Assembly (NCBI GenBank): GCA_025408425.1
Contig: JANXYX010000036.1
Location: 1 to 64,000, forward strand
Direction: 5' to 3'
Source of the DNA: Granulicella sp.
GTDB taxonomy: Bacteria; Acidobacteriota; Terriglobia; Terriglobales; Acidobacteriaceae
Length of the DNA stretch: 64,000 nucleotides
In this document: piece after piece, positions 1 to 7,968 of the stretch
Numbering within the stretch: position 1 is the stretch's first letter
How the letters are laid out: each line of letters opens with the position of its first letter
Notes under the pieces: generated by a model
The model's input: only the letters and a program-made list of their open reading frames with translations
Told to the model about the DNA's origin: nothing
Database searches by the model: none
Translations under genes and position numbers: made by a program

Positions 1-60
1 GACTTTCAGGATATGGCCGACGATCCACGATTTACCGAACTTCTTTACCCGGAAGTTTAA
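1..60 (+). CDS. C-terminal tail of an upstream gene (partial)
   Basis: Frame 1 is open from the left edge and ends at the TAA at 58-60, giving 19 residues. The segment DDPRFTELL resembles the last helix of many TPR-repeat proteins, whose final repeat often reads DPRFQxLL. That is only a resemblance in a very short peptide, so the function is unknown. The gap of 36 bases to the next start is compatible with co-transcription with yvcK. Confidence 0.4.
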   Translation, partial: DFQDMADDPRFTELLYPEV

Positions 61-96
61 TTCCAGGATTGGCCTCTATCGTTAGAATCGAGATGA

Positions 97-1239
97 GTGA
101 TCAAGCACAGGGATGATGAAGACGAGTCGCGGATGCAGCAGGTAAAGGCAACCGATTTTGGCGATAAGACACTGCGGGTCGTGGCGATCGGTGGTGGCAC
201 CGGTTTGTCTACGCTGCTGCGTGGCTTCAAGAGGTATGTGGCGGCGCCAGACCGGCGGAAGGCACTCCGAGGCGGGCGACGGGCGGAAGACCTTTTACTG
301 ATACCGGCTTGCCCTGATTTGCAGTGCGTGATTCGCGACCTTTCCGCCGTAGTGACGGTGACAGATGACGGTGGGTCGTCCGGCAGGTTGCGGGAAGACT
401 TCAAGATGCTGCCGCCGGGCGATGTGCGGAACTGCATGGTTGCGCTGTCCGAGGACGAACATCTGCTTTCGAAGCTGTTCCAGTTCCGGTTCGACCATGG
501 CGAGTTGGATGGGCATAGCTTCGGCAATCTTTTCCTAGCCGCTCTCTCGCACATTACGGGCGATTTTGCGCAGGCGGTGCAGATGTCGTCGCAGATTCTG
601 GCGACGCGTGGGCGGATCTTCCCTGCCACCAACACCAATGTCTCACTGGCGGCACGAATGGATGATGACTCACTCGTTGAGGGTGAGACGAACATTACGG
701 CGAGCAAGCAGCGGATTGTGGAGTTGATGCTGCGGCCGGCGACGGCTGATCCACTGCCGGAGACGCTGGAGGCGATTGCACAGGCCGACTTGATTACGCT
801 GGGGCCGGGTTCACTGTATACGTCTCTGATAACGAACCTGCTGGTGCGCGGAGTTCCTGAGGCGCTGGCAGAGTCCAATGCGACGCGAGTGTATGTCTGC
901 AACCTGATGACGCAGGCGAATGAATCTCTGGGACTCACAGCATCGCAGCATATCGAGAAGATCCTGCAGCATGGCGGGCCTACAAGTTCTCCGATTTTCA
1001 ACTATGCACTGATCAATACGGGGCCGATCTCCGCGGAGCGCCTGGAGCAGTATGCCCGCGAAGGGCAGAGTCCGATCGAGGCTGATCTGGACCGCGTTCG
1101 AGCGCTGGGAGTCGAACCGATTGTGGGCAACTTCGTGCACGAAGGCGACTTACTGCGACATGACTATGACCGGGTGGCGGAGACTCTGCTTGCACTCGCA
1201 ATGTCGCGGCTTGCGCCGGAACTTGTGCATCAGGGTTAG
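97..1239 (+). CDS. yvcK: YvcK/CofD-like gluconeogenesis factor
   Basis: Cytoplasmic YvcK-family protein. The family binds UDP-sugars and is needed for growth on gluconeogenic carbon and for cell-wall homeostasis in Bacillus. The glycine-rich nucleotide loop IGGGTGLSTLLRG lies near residue 31, and VTVTDDGGSSGRLREDF follows. Family hallmarks later include GDVRNCMVAL, HSFGNLFLAAL and LGPGSLYTSLITNLLV. At 380 residues it is somewhat longer than the usual 310-330, mainly because about 35 residues (RRKALRGGRRAEDLLL and following) separate the nucleotide loop from the TDDGGSSG motif. The first start is a GTG at 97. ATG at 133 is an equally reasonable start because homology only begins after it. A GNAT gene follows on the same strand after 50 bases. 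Confidence 0.93.
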   Translation: MIKHRDDEDESRMQQVKATDFGDKTLRVVAIGGGTGLSTLLRGFKRYVAAPDRRKALRGGRRAEDLLLIPACPDLQCVIRDLSAVVTVTDDGGSSGRLREDFKMLPPGDVRNCMVALSEDEHLLSKLFQFRFDHGELDGHSFGNLFLAALSHITGDFAQAVQMSSQILATRGRIFPATNTNVSLAARMDDDSLVEGETNITASKQRIVELMLRPATADPLPETLEAIAQADLITLGPGSLYTSLITNLLVRGVPEALAESNATRVYVCNLMTQANESLGLTASQHIEKILQHGGPTSSPIFNYALINTGPISAERLEQYAREGQSPIEADLDRVRALGVEPIVGNFVHEGDLLRHDYDRVAETLLALAMSRLAPELVHQG

Positions 1240-1289
1240 GTTGGATTCTCTTCCAATTCGAGCAAGCGCATGAGATTCGTGGGAGCGCA

Positions 1290-1937
1290 ATGAAGATTGA
1301 GACACCGCTACTAGATGGGATGAGGGTAAGGCTTGAGCCGCTGACGTGGGCGCATCTGCCTGCTCTGGAAGCGGTGGCCTTCGATGAGCGCATCTGGCGC
1401 TATATGAATACCTGGGTGAAGACACGGGAAGACCTGCGGGGGTGGCTGGAGGCTGCGTTGAAGATGGAGGCAGGGGGGACTTCCCTGCCGTGGGTGACGA
1501 TTCTGAAGGCGGAGGGCGGGGATTCGAACAGCGGGGATGTGAACGACAGGGTAATCGGGAGCACGCGGTTTGCGGATCTGGATCTGCACCATGGGACGGT
1601 GGAGCTGGGGTATACGTGGATTTCACCGGAGTTCCATGGGGCGGGAGTGAATCCCGAGGCGAAGCTGCTGCAGTTGGGGTATGCCTTTGAGGTGCTGGGG
1701 CTGAGGCGGGTGGCGCTGAAGACGCATCATCTGAACCTGCAGTCGCAGGCGGCGATGCGCAAGCTCGGTGCAGTGGAGGAAGGCACTTTTCGGAACCATT
1801 TTGTGATGCCGGACGGGAGTCAGCGGCACAGCGTGTGGTTTTCGGTTACGCGGGAGGATTGGCCGCGAGTGAAAGCTGGACTAGAGCACCGGGTCCAGCA
1901 GGCGCGGGTACGGGCGTTTCGTCCACTGTCCGTTTGA
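1290..1937 (+). CDS. GNAT-family N-acetyltransferase (RimJ/RimL type)
   Basis: A 215-residue acetyltransferase of the type that transfers acetyl from acetyl-CoA to an amino group of a protein or small molecule. The N-terminus (LLDGMRVRLEPLTWAHLPAL) is the usual RimJ/RimL opening. The core contains IGSTRFADLDLHHGTVELGYTW, and the acetyl-CoA loop region is followed by the typical LGLRRVALKTHHLNLQSQAAMRKLGA. The C-terminal HSVWFSVTREDWPRVK also fits the subfamily. The acceptor substrate cannot be told from sequence. A GGGAG ribosome site precedes the ATG. The last 92 bases overlap the 3' end of rlmN on the opposite strand, so both C-termini are encoded by the same DNA. Confidence 0.85.
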   Translation: MKIETPLLDGMRVRLEPLTWAHLPALEAVAFDERIWRYMNTWVKTREDLRGWLEAALKMEAGGTSLPWVTILKAEGGDSNSGDVNDRVIGSTRFADLDLHHGTVELGYTWISPEFHGAGVNPEAKLLQLGYAFEVLGLRRVALKTHHLNLQSQAAMRKLGAVEEGTFRNHFVMPDGSQRHSVWFSVTREDWPRVKAGLEHRVQQARVRAFRPLSV

Positions 1938-3153
1938 GTTGACCGCAGGCGGCGTAGATGTCGCGGCCACGGGGACGGCGGATGAAGGTGGGGATGCCAC
2001 CGGCGATGAGTGATTTGTGGAAGCGGTCTACGTCCTCGGGTGAGGGCTGGTGGTAGGGGATGCCGGGGCCGGGGTTCCAGACGATGAGGTTGACTTTAGC
2101 CTTGAGGCCGGCGAGGAGATCGAGGACTTCCTGTACGTGCTGGGGCTGGTCGTTGATGCCGCCGAGGAGGACGTACTCGAAGGTGACGTACTCGCGCTTG
2201 CCGAGGGGGATGGAGTTGACGGCGTCGAGGAGTGCCTGGATGTTCCACTTGCGCGTGATGGGCATGATGGACTCGCGGACGGCGTCGTTGGAGGCGTTGA
2301 GCGAGAGGGCTAGTTTGGGGCGGATGGGCTCCTGCGCGAAGCGGCGGATGGAGGGCTCGATGCCGGAGGTGGAGACGGTCATGCGGGACTCGGGGATGCC
2401 CATGAAACGGAGGAGGCGGACGGCGTCCATGAAGGCGTCGTAGTTGAGGAAGGGTTCGCCCATGCCCATGAAGACGAGGTTGATGCGGTCCTGGCCCAGC
2501 TTGACGTTGTTGCGGTTGAGGGCGACGGCGACCTGGCCGGCGATCTCTCCGGCGGTGAGGTTGCGGCGGATACCGAGCTTGGCGGTGAGGCAGAACTGGC
2601 AGTTGACGGCGCAGCCTACTTGCGAGGAGATGCAGATGGTGGCGCGGCGGTAGCCGTTGGCGGCGAGGGATCCGCGGTTGCGGGTGTCGGGGCGCGGGTT
2701 GGGGCGGGAGTCGTAGCGGAGCGGCTGGTCGGCTGGGCTTCCCTGCTCGGCTGCGATGAGGTCGGGTTCGTTGCGCTCTTCTTCAGCGGCTTCGCTGCCG
2801 TCTCCGCGTTCACCGCCGTCGCCGTCGGGCATCCAGACGGTTTCAACGGTTTCTCCGTCGGCCATGCGGATGAGGTAGCGCTCGGTGCCGTCGATGGAAC
2901 GGGCGGACTGGACGATCTCGGGGAGGCCTACGGTGTAGGCGGCTTGGAGGGTTTCGCGGAGGGCGATGGGGAAGGTGGTAATGTCGTCGAGCGACGGGAG
3001 GCGGTGGCGATAGAGGGCTTCGGCGAGCTGGGTGGCTCGGTAGGGAGATTGGCCGAGGGTCTGGACAAGGAGCTTGAGGTCGTCGGGTGAGGTGCCGAAG
3101 AGGGGCTTGAGGGTGGTGGTCCCTACCCCGTCGTTTTGTTGCAAAGTCTTCAT
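1846..3153 (-). CDS. rlmN: 23S rRNA (adenine-2503-C2)/tRNA methyltransferase RlmN
   Basis: Radical-SAM methyltransferase that methylates C2 of A2503 in 23S rRNA and A37 of some tRNAs. The cluster motif CxxxCxxC is visible in GCAVNCQFCLT, followed by NLVFMGMGEPFLNYD and MTVSTSGIEP. The conserved C-terminal region GIPTFIRRPRGRDIYAACGQL carries the second catalytic cysteine. The N-terminal RlmN domain (QSPYRATQLAEALYRHRL) is present. About 55 extra acidic and polar residues lie between VETVWMPDG and the RRATICISSQVGC motif, where the family normally has a short link. ATG at 3153 is preferred over a TTG at 3186 because the extra residues show no family similarity. No strong ribosome site is visible for either. 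The 3' end overlaps the GNAT gene by 92 bases. Confidence 0.95.
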   Translation of the reverse strand: MKTLQQNDGVGTTTLKPLFGTSPDDLKLLVQTLGQSPYRATQLAEALYRHRLPSLDDITTFPIALRETLQAAYTVGLPEIVQSARSIDGTERYLIRMADGETVETVWMPDGDGGERGDGSEAAEEERNEPDLIAAEQGSPADQPLRYDSRPNPRPDTRNRGSLAANGYRRATICISSQVGCAVNCQFCLTAKLGIRRNLTAGEIAGQVAVALNRNNVKLGQDRINLVFMGMGEPFLNYDAFMDAVRLLRFMGIPESRMTVSTSGIEPSIRRFAQEPIRPKLALSLNASNDAVRESIMPITRKWNIQALLDAVNSIPLGKREYVTFEYVLLGGINDQPQHVQEVLDLLAGLKAKVNLIVWNPGPGIPYHQPSPEDVDRFHKSLIAGGIPTFIRRPRGRDIYAACGQLKRTVDETPVPAPAGPGALVQLSLAANPPA

Positions 3154-3549
3154 AAGATTGCGGTTAGGTTCGGACTTGTGGCGCAAGGTATTGTAAACAA
3201 AGGATAATGATGCAAAGTATTGATAACAGGTGGTTTATTTCGGATGAGTTGAGGGGTCCGAATGGTTCACCGCTGTATTGATTATACGGGGTGTGTCAAT
3301 GGTGGAGAGTGCGCGGCTTTGCTCGAGGTAACGCTTCGTGGGAGGGCGATTCAATTGAAGTCGTGCCGATCAATGCTTGAGCGTGTGGGTATCCGAGATG
3401 CCCCGGTTGGAGCGTTACAACCCCCCGGCAGAACCTGGAATCGAATTGATGACCAGGTGGCCGGCCAGAGTCCTAGCTTCGGCTGAGTGACGAAGCTCAT
3501 GAGAGTTGATTCAGGGAGATCACAACACGAGAATACGACGGAGGAAGTT
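3154..3549. other. Intergenic stretch with one small hairpin
   Basis: The region is shared by the upstream side of rlmN and the leader of the next plus-strand gene. No convincing gene is seen. The open frames in it are short and unlike any family I know. A perfect 7-bp hairpin (AGCTTCG at 3475-3481, CGAAGCT at 3491-3497) sits in the presumed 5' leader of the glycine-zipper gene, and its role is unknown. A good ribosome site (GGAGG) lies just before 3550. Confidence 0.4.
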
Positions 3550-4092
3550 ATGCAAACTCAGCGAATACTGATGAGTGGGTTGTGGCTAGTGATTATTAGC
3601 GCATCTGCTGTTGTAGCTCAGACCAAACCTGCTACGCCGCCTCAAACGTCGACCGCAGCACCGGCATCACCGGCCGCCAAGATAGGAGTATTTGTTTACC
3701 CGCGGAATAATCAAACGCCGCAACAGCAGAGTAAAGACGAGAACACATGCTACTCGTCGGCTCTGCAGCAGACCGGAATTGATCCTGCTGCGCCACCTCC
3801 GCCTCCGCAGCAAGCCCCTCAGCAAAAGGGCGGTGCGGTGAAAGGTGCGGCCAAAGGAGCGGCTGGAGGCGCTGCGATTGGAGCGATCGCAGATGACACT
3901 GACACGGGAACAGGAGCGGCGGTGGGAGCAACAGCCGGCGCGGTGCGCGGACGGCGTCAGCAGCAGAAGGCTAACAAACAAGCCGAGCAGCAAGCAAAGC
4001 AGCAGTCACAAGCCCAACAGCAACAAAGATTGGATACTTTCCGCAAGGCATTCTCTGCTTGCATCGATTCCAAAGGGTACTCCGTTAAGTAA
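3550..4092 (+). CDS. Secreted glycine-zipper (YMGG-like) protein
   Basis: Small exported protein of about 180 residues. It has a signal peptide (MQTQRILMSGLWLVIISASA, predicted cleavage after VVAQ), a Pro/Gln-rich linker, and then a glycine-zipper segment (GGAVKGAAKGAAGGAAIGAIA and GTGAAVGATAGAV). The tail is Gln-rich and ends FRKAFSACIDSKGYSVK. The CYSSALQQTGIDP and FSACIDSKGY blocks match the common layout of YMGG-like envelope proteins, with one cysteine in each. The ATG at 3550 is chosen over an upstream GTG at 3487 because a GGAGG site lies directly before it and the signal peptide starts there. A role in the outer membrane or periplasm is inferred. No substrate or partner is known. Confidence 0.75.
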   Translation: MQTQRILMSGLWLVIISASAVVAQTKPATPPQTSTAAPASPAAKIGVFVYPRNNQTPQQQSKDENTCYSSALQQTGIDPAAPPPPPQQAPQQKGGAVKGAAKGAAGGAAIGAIADDTDTGTGAAVGATAGAVRGRRQQQKANKQAEQQAKQQSQAQQQQRLDTFRKAFSACIDSKGYSVK

Positions 4093-4105
4093 AGAGGGGA
4101 GACGT

Positions 4106-4306
4106 ATGAAACGGTCAGCATAGCAAGCGATCGCGATCCTATTGCTATGTGTGCACCAGTGTTTTTCGCTCAGGATGAGGCCACTCCTGCGGATAACACA
4201 GCGCACTCGACATTGTGCCTTATCTAGTTTTCCCTGGAATGAGTGCGACGTTACGGTGAAGGGTTCAACCCAGTCGATCCATGCTTCCGCGGGTGATTGT
4301 TCGAGT
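4106..4306 (+). pseudogene. Possible remnant of a small secreted protein
   Basis: A strong ribosome site (GAGGGGA) is followed by an ATG at 4106 that is stopped after five codons. Beyond the stop, one frame reads a hydrophobic stretch AIAILLLC, and a shifted frame reads VFFAQDEATPADNTA, like the end of a signal peptide. A third frame continues NECDVTVKGSTQSIHASAGDCSS to a stop near 4306. Together these look like a signal-peptide protein broken by a stop and at least two frameshifts. The region could also be non-coding. The rest of 4093-4574 shows nothing else of note. Confidence 0.25.
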
Positions 4307-4574
4307 TGAACCACTCCTGGTCGTTGGCGAGTGAGCTGGCGACCAAGAGTGAGTTTGGGCGTGATGGTCGTGGTTATTTGGGCTGGCCGTATCTGTGGTT
4401 GAGGGCCGGGCCGGCGACTGCATCTTCTACGACGAGGCGGGTGTTGATTTCGGGATCGTTGGAATGGTGCGTAAGCGATTCCCTATCAGCGTGGGCGTCG
4501 TTGGGTGGGTTGGAATTGCAGGGATGAGGCGTCATGGGTGGGGGCTGTGAAAGAATGGAGAGATTAGGAGATTC

Positions 4575-5891
4575 ATGTCCGCAACGCTTACAGAAGAGAT
4601 TCCGAGTACGAGCAATACCTCACGCAATATCCGAAAGACGGTGCTGTCCAATGGGCTGCTGGTGCTGACGGAGAGCATGCCGAACGTGCGAAGCGTGTCG
4701 ATGGGAGCCTGGGTGGGAGCAGGTTCGCGGGACGAGTCGATGGACTTGAATGGCATCTCGCACTTTGTAGAGCACATGGTGTTCAAGGGGACGACTTCGC
4801 GGTCGGCACAGCAGATTGCGAGAGAAGTCGACACAATTGGCGGCAATCTGGATGCGTTTACTGGCAAAGAGACGGTGTGTTTCAACATCAAGGTGCTGGA
4901 TGAGAACGTGGCACCGGCGTTGGACGTTCTGTCGGACCTCGTGTTGCACCCTACGTTTACACCTGAGGATCTGGCCCGGGAGCAGGGCGTGATTCTGGAA
5001 GAGATCAAGATGGACGAGGACAATCCCGACTATCTGGTGAATGAGATTTTTACGCAGAACTTCTGGAAGGACCACTCGCTGGGCCGACCGATTCTGGGGA
5101 CGAACGAGACTGTTTCGAGCTTCGATCAGTCGACGTTGTTCAATTTTTACGGCGGACAGTTTACGCCGCGGAAGATGGTGTTTTCTGCGGCGGGGAACCT
5201 GGAGCATGATGCATTTGTGGCCCAGGTGGAGCGGCATTTCAGTTCACTGGCCGCCAGCGTTGAGGGTATTGAAGCGACGGAGCAGGCTCCGGTAGCGACC
5301 CCGCACATTACGCTGAAGCGCAAGAAGTCGTTGGAACAGGTGCAGTTCTGCCTGGGGGTTCCGGCACCACCGGTGAACGACGCGCGGCGTTATGGGGTTT
5401 ACCTGCTGAATACGATGCTGGGGGGCGGGATGAGTTCCCGGCTGTTCCAGTCGATCCGCGAGGAGCAGGGACTGGCGTATACGATCTACTCGGAGATGAA
5501 CCCTTTTCGAGATGCTGGGTCGCTTTGTGTGTATGCCGGGACTTCTGCTGACAAGGTGGAGCAGATGCTGGAGCTTACGTTGAAGGAGTTTCGACGTCTT
5601 AAAGAAGAGCCGGTAAGCGAGGGTGAACTGAAGCGCTCCAAGGACCAGTTGAAGAGCAATATTGTTCTGGGGATGGAGAGTTCCGGCAGCCGAATGGCAA
5701 ATCTGGCGCGGCAGCAGATGTACTTTGGGCGCTTTTTCGGGGTTGAAGAGATTGCGCGGGAGATTGAGGCGGTTCGCCCCGAGGATATTCAACAGCTTGC
5801 ATTGGAGCTGTTCCGTCCCGAGGTGATGGCGCTGACGCTGCTGGGGAACCTGGGAAAGATGAAGATTGAGCAGGGGCATCTGGCTTGCTGA
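4575..5891 (+). CDS. M16-family zinc metallopeptidase (processing-peptidase type)
   Basis: Single-domain-pair M16 peptidase of 438 residues, the size of bacterial PqqL/YmxG-like and mitochondrial-processing-peptidase-beta-like enzymes. The inverted zinc motif HxxEH is HFVEH at residues 63-67, followed by MVFKGTTSRSAQQIAREVDTIGGNLDAFTGKE. The downstream conserved Glu lies in the EEIKMDEDNPDYLVNEIF region. The second domain has the usual glycine-rich GGGMSSRLFQSIREEQGLAYTIYS. All catalytic residues appear intact. There is no signal peptide, so it is probably cytoplasmic, or periplasmic by an undetected route. A GGAG ribosome site precedes the ATG. Confidence 0.92.
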   Translation: MSATLTEEIPSTSNTSRNIRKTVLSNGLLVLTESMPNVRSVSMGAWVGAGSRDESMDLNGISHFVEHMVFKGTTSRSAQQIAREVDTIGGNLDAFTGKETVCFNIKVLDENVAPALDVLSDLVLHPTFTPEDLAREQGVILEEIKMDEDNPDYLVNEIFTQNFWKDHSLGRPILGTNETVSSFDQSTLFNFYGGQFTPRKMVFSAAGNLEHDAFVAQVERHFSSLAASVEGIEATEQAPVATPHITLKRKKSLEQVQFCLGVPAPPVNDARRYGVYLLNTMLGGGMSSRLFQSIREEQGLAYTIYSEMNPFRDAGSLCVYAGTSADKVEQMLELTLKEFRRLKEEPVSEGELKRSKDQLKSNIVLGMESSGSRMANLARQQMYFGRFFGVEEIAREIEAVRPEDIQQLALELFRPEVMALTLLGNLGKMKIEQGHLAC

Positions 5892-5969
5892 AGTAGCTGA
5901 GTTGCTGCTGTGCTGATAGAGTTTGGTCGAGACGACCAGTTACACCGAAAGACCAGATAGCCGAGGACA

Positions 5970-6482
5970 ATGAAGAAGATGCGTACGCCTGACCACCGCC
6001 ATGAAGAAGGATTCACCCTGATCGAACTGCTGATCGTGATGTCCGTAATGCTGATCCTGATGACGCTTGCGATTCCGCAGATGTTGAAGATTACGAAGCA
6101 GACGCGAGAGACGTCGGCGATTCAGTCGGTTCGGACGATTGGGCAGGCGGAGTTGCAGTACAACTCGGCTTATCCGGCAAATGGGTTTGCCTGTTCCCTG
6201 TCGGCGCTGGGTGGCGATCCGAAGTCGGGCGCGCCGAGTGCGCAGGGAGCACAGTTGATTGCGCCGGATCTGGCCTCTGGGCAAAAGTCCGGCTATACGT
6301 TCTCGATCACCAACTGCAATAAGGTGACGGTGAACAACCAGGATATGTACACGTCCTACCAGATTATCGCGGTTCCGCAGGCGATTGGAAAGACTGGTGA
6401 CCGCGGATTCTGCTCCGATGAGAACAACATCATCCGGTTCGATCCGGCGGGCGGGACGAACTGCACGCAGCCGATCCAGTGA
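5970..6482 (+). CDS. Type IV pilin-like / pseudopilin protein
   Basis: A 170-residue class III signal protein. The leader is positively charged and is followed by the prepilin peptidase site G14-F15 and the hydrophobic helix FTLIELLIVMSVMLILMTLAIP, with Glu at mature position 5 (E19). The globular part contains TSAIQSVRTIGQAELQYNSAYPANGFACSLSALGG, which occurs in short acidobacterial pseudopilins of the PilE/GspG kind. Two cysteine pairs (C193-like spacing near the C-terminus, FCSDE and NCTQ) could close a loop. Its stop overlaps the lolA start by one base, so the two are probably co-translated. Whether it belongs to a pilus or a type II secretion pseudopilus cannot be told here. Confidence 0.88.
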   Translation: MKKMRTPDHRHEEGFTLIELLIVMSVMLILMTLAIPQMLKITKQTRETSAIQSVRTIGQAELQYNSAYPANGFACSLSALGGDPKSGAPSAQGAQLIAPDLASGQKSGYTFSITNCNKVTVNNQDMYTSYQIIAVPQAIGKTGDRGFCSDENNIIRFDPAGGTNCTQPIQ

Positions 6483-7117
6483 TGAAGTTTGCAGGCGTTG
6501 TGCTGATGATGGCGGTGACGTGTGCGCCGATGCTGGCTCAGGCGGATGCGCCGATTCTGCGCAAAGTCGACGACCATTACAACCATTTGAGCTCGCTGCG
6601 GACGCATTACACGGAGCACTACAGCGGGATGGGGATGGATCGCGTTGAGGAAGGCACGTTGCTGCTGAAGAAGCCGGGGCGGATGCGGTGGAACTATGCC
6701 GATCCGGTGGGCAAGGTGTTTGTACTGGATGGGAAGTTTGCATGGTTTTATTCGCCGGGAGATAGCCAGGCGCAGCGGATTCCGGCGAAGGAACTGGATG
6801 ATCTGCGGTCTCCGCTGCGGTTTTTGCTGGGGCATACGGAGCTGAAGAAAGAGCTGGACGGGATTGTGGTGGCTCCGGTGGGAACGGGGTTCCGGATTAG
6901 TGGGGTGCCGAAGGGGATGGCGCAGCGGGTGAAGATGCTGACGCTAGAGGTGACGGCGGCGGGTTCGATTACAGGAATGAAGCTGGAAGAGGTGGATGGA
7001 GCGGTGACAGAGTTTGCGTTCACCGGGATGGTGGAGAATGTGCCGGTGAAGGATGGGGATTTTGTGTTTGTGATGCCGGCTGGGGTGAGTGTGGTGGAGG
7101 GGATGAAGCCGATTTAG
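6482..7117 (+). CDS. lolA: LolA-like outer-membrane lipoprotein carrier
   Basis: Periplasmic chaperone that ferries lipoproteins from LolCDE to the outer membrane. The protein is 211 residues, with an N-terminal signal peptide ending near LAQADA. Typical LolA features are the first strands with LSSLRTHYTEHYSGMGMDRVEEGTLLLKKPGRMRWNY, then FVLDGKFAWFYSPGDSQAQRIP. The latter matches the family pattern in which a plotted lipid-binding barrel carries a YxP-Dxxq loop. A GTG at 6479 is in frame, but the ATG at 6482 overlaps the TGA of the pseudopilin gene (TGATG), which is a strong sign of coupling. Confidence in the family is high. The exact cargo is unknown. Confidence 0.85.
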   Translation: MKFAGVVLMMAVTCAPMLAQADAPILRKVDDHYNHLSSLRTHYTEHYSGMGMDRVEEGTLLLKKPGRMRWNYADPVGKVFVLDGKFAWFYSPGDSQAQRIPAKELDDLRSPLRFLLGHTELKKELDGIVVAPVGTGFRISGVPKGMAQRVKMLTLEVTAAGSITGMKLEEVDGAVTEFAFTGMVENVPVKDGDFVFVMPAGVSVVEGMKPI

Positions 7118-7213
7118 GGTGGAGGGGTTGATGAGTAGGTGGCAGGCAGTTCAAGAATTCAAGAAGCAGCATAGTTACGGTTATGCCCGTATTTAGCGAA
7201 TTTTTCATTCGTC

Positions 7214-7846
7214 ATGCACTATGATTATTGCTGTCGTTTATCGGGTGAGCGTCTGAAAAACACTCTTCTCTGTTCCCTTCTCTCGCTGTTCGTCCTCGTC
7301 TCCACCATGAGCGGCGCGGGGCCGTTGGGTTCAAATAGCAATTTGGCGAAAGTCTCCCTAATCCAATTGAACCAAGAGACGAGGTTGAGCTTTCAATCAA
7401 CGTCGGATCAAGGATTCGTCTTGATTGCGATCAAAGATTGCTCGTTGTTCATCGATGGTCAAAGCACGAGATTGAAGTCGGGAGAACACAAGTCAATTCC
7501 CGGAAGACACTCTTTGGAGCTGGCCCAATCTGGCTCCGCACCCGTCCCACTCGTCTTGATCAATGTTGTTGCCGCAACTCAAGCACTCAGCATCCAAGCG
7601 ACGTCGCTTGCTGGTCATCAAGAACTAGAAGATGCGAGCGACATGAACGCTACGCTGCTGATTGCAATTACTCCTTTAAGACTTAGTGATGTGCGCGATC
7701 TAGCCGATGAGGGTGAGCCATGGAAGTCTGGCCCTCAAAAGACCTTTGACCTTCAGGAAGGGCATTTCGCTTGGCTTTCGCGAGGTATTCATCGCCTGCG
7801 GAACTCCAGGAGTACTGCAGCCCATTTCGTCACGGTTGAGTGGTGA
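7214..7846 (+). CDS. Secreted protein of unknown function
   Basis: A 210-residue protein with no family I can name. After about 13 residues comes a hydrophobic export segment (LLCSLLSLFVLVSTM) with a small-residue cleavage region. The rest is rich in beta-strand patterns: FVLIAIKDCSLFIDGQSTRL, SIPGRHSLEL and a closing RLRNSRSTAAHFVTVEW. The last pattern resembles the end of a cupin-like barrel, but this is only an impression. GC content is visibly lower than in neighbouring genes, which may point to recent acquisition. The ATG at 7214 is the only reasonable start, and no strong ribosome site is visible. Confidence 0.55.
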   Translation: MHYDYCCRLSGERLKNTLLCSLLSLFVLVSTMSGAGPLGSNSNLAKVSLIQLNQETRLSFQSTSDQGFVLIAIKDCSLFIDGQSTRLKSGEHKSIPGRHSLELAQSGSAPVPLVLINVVAATQALSIQATSLAGHQELEDASDMNATLLIAITPLRLSDVRDLADEGEPWKSGPQKTFDLQEGHFAWLSRGIHRLRNSRSTAAHFVTVEW

Positions 7847-7968
7847 CTAGCAGACATCCTGAAAAGTCCAGCATTTTGGTAATCGAGCGACACTAGCAAC
7901 AAGATGAAATCAACCGATTTGTAACGTTGGTCACGTAAAATGGATGGATTGAGAAGTGAGATTTTGGA

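Noticed and set aside
57..1001. 314-residue minus-strand frame over yvcK
   Set aside because: Ser/Arg-rich antisense artefact of a conserved plus-strand gene.
3262..3486. 74-residue frame upstream of the glycine-zipper gene
   Set aside because: No ribosome site, no family likeness, and it ends in the leader hairpin region.
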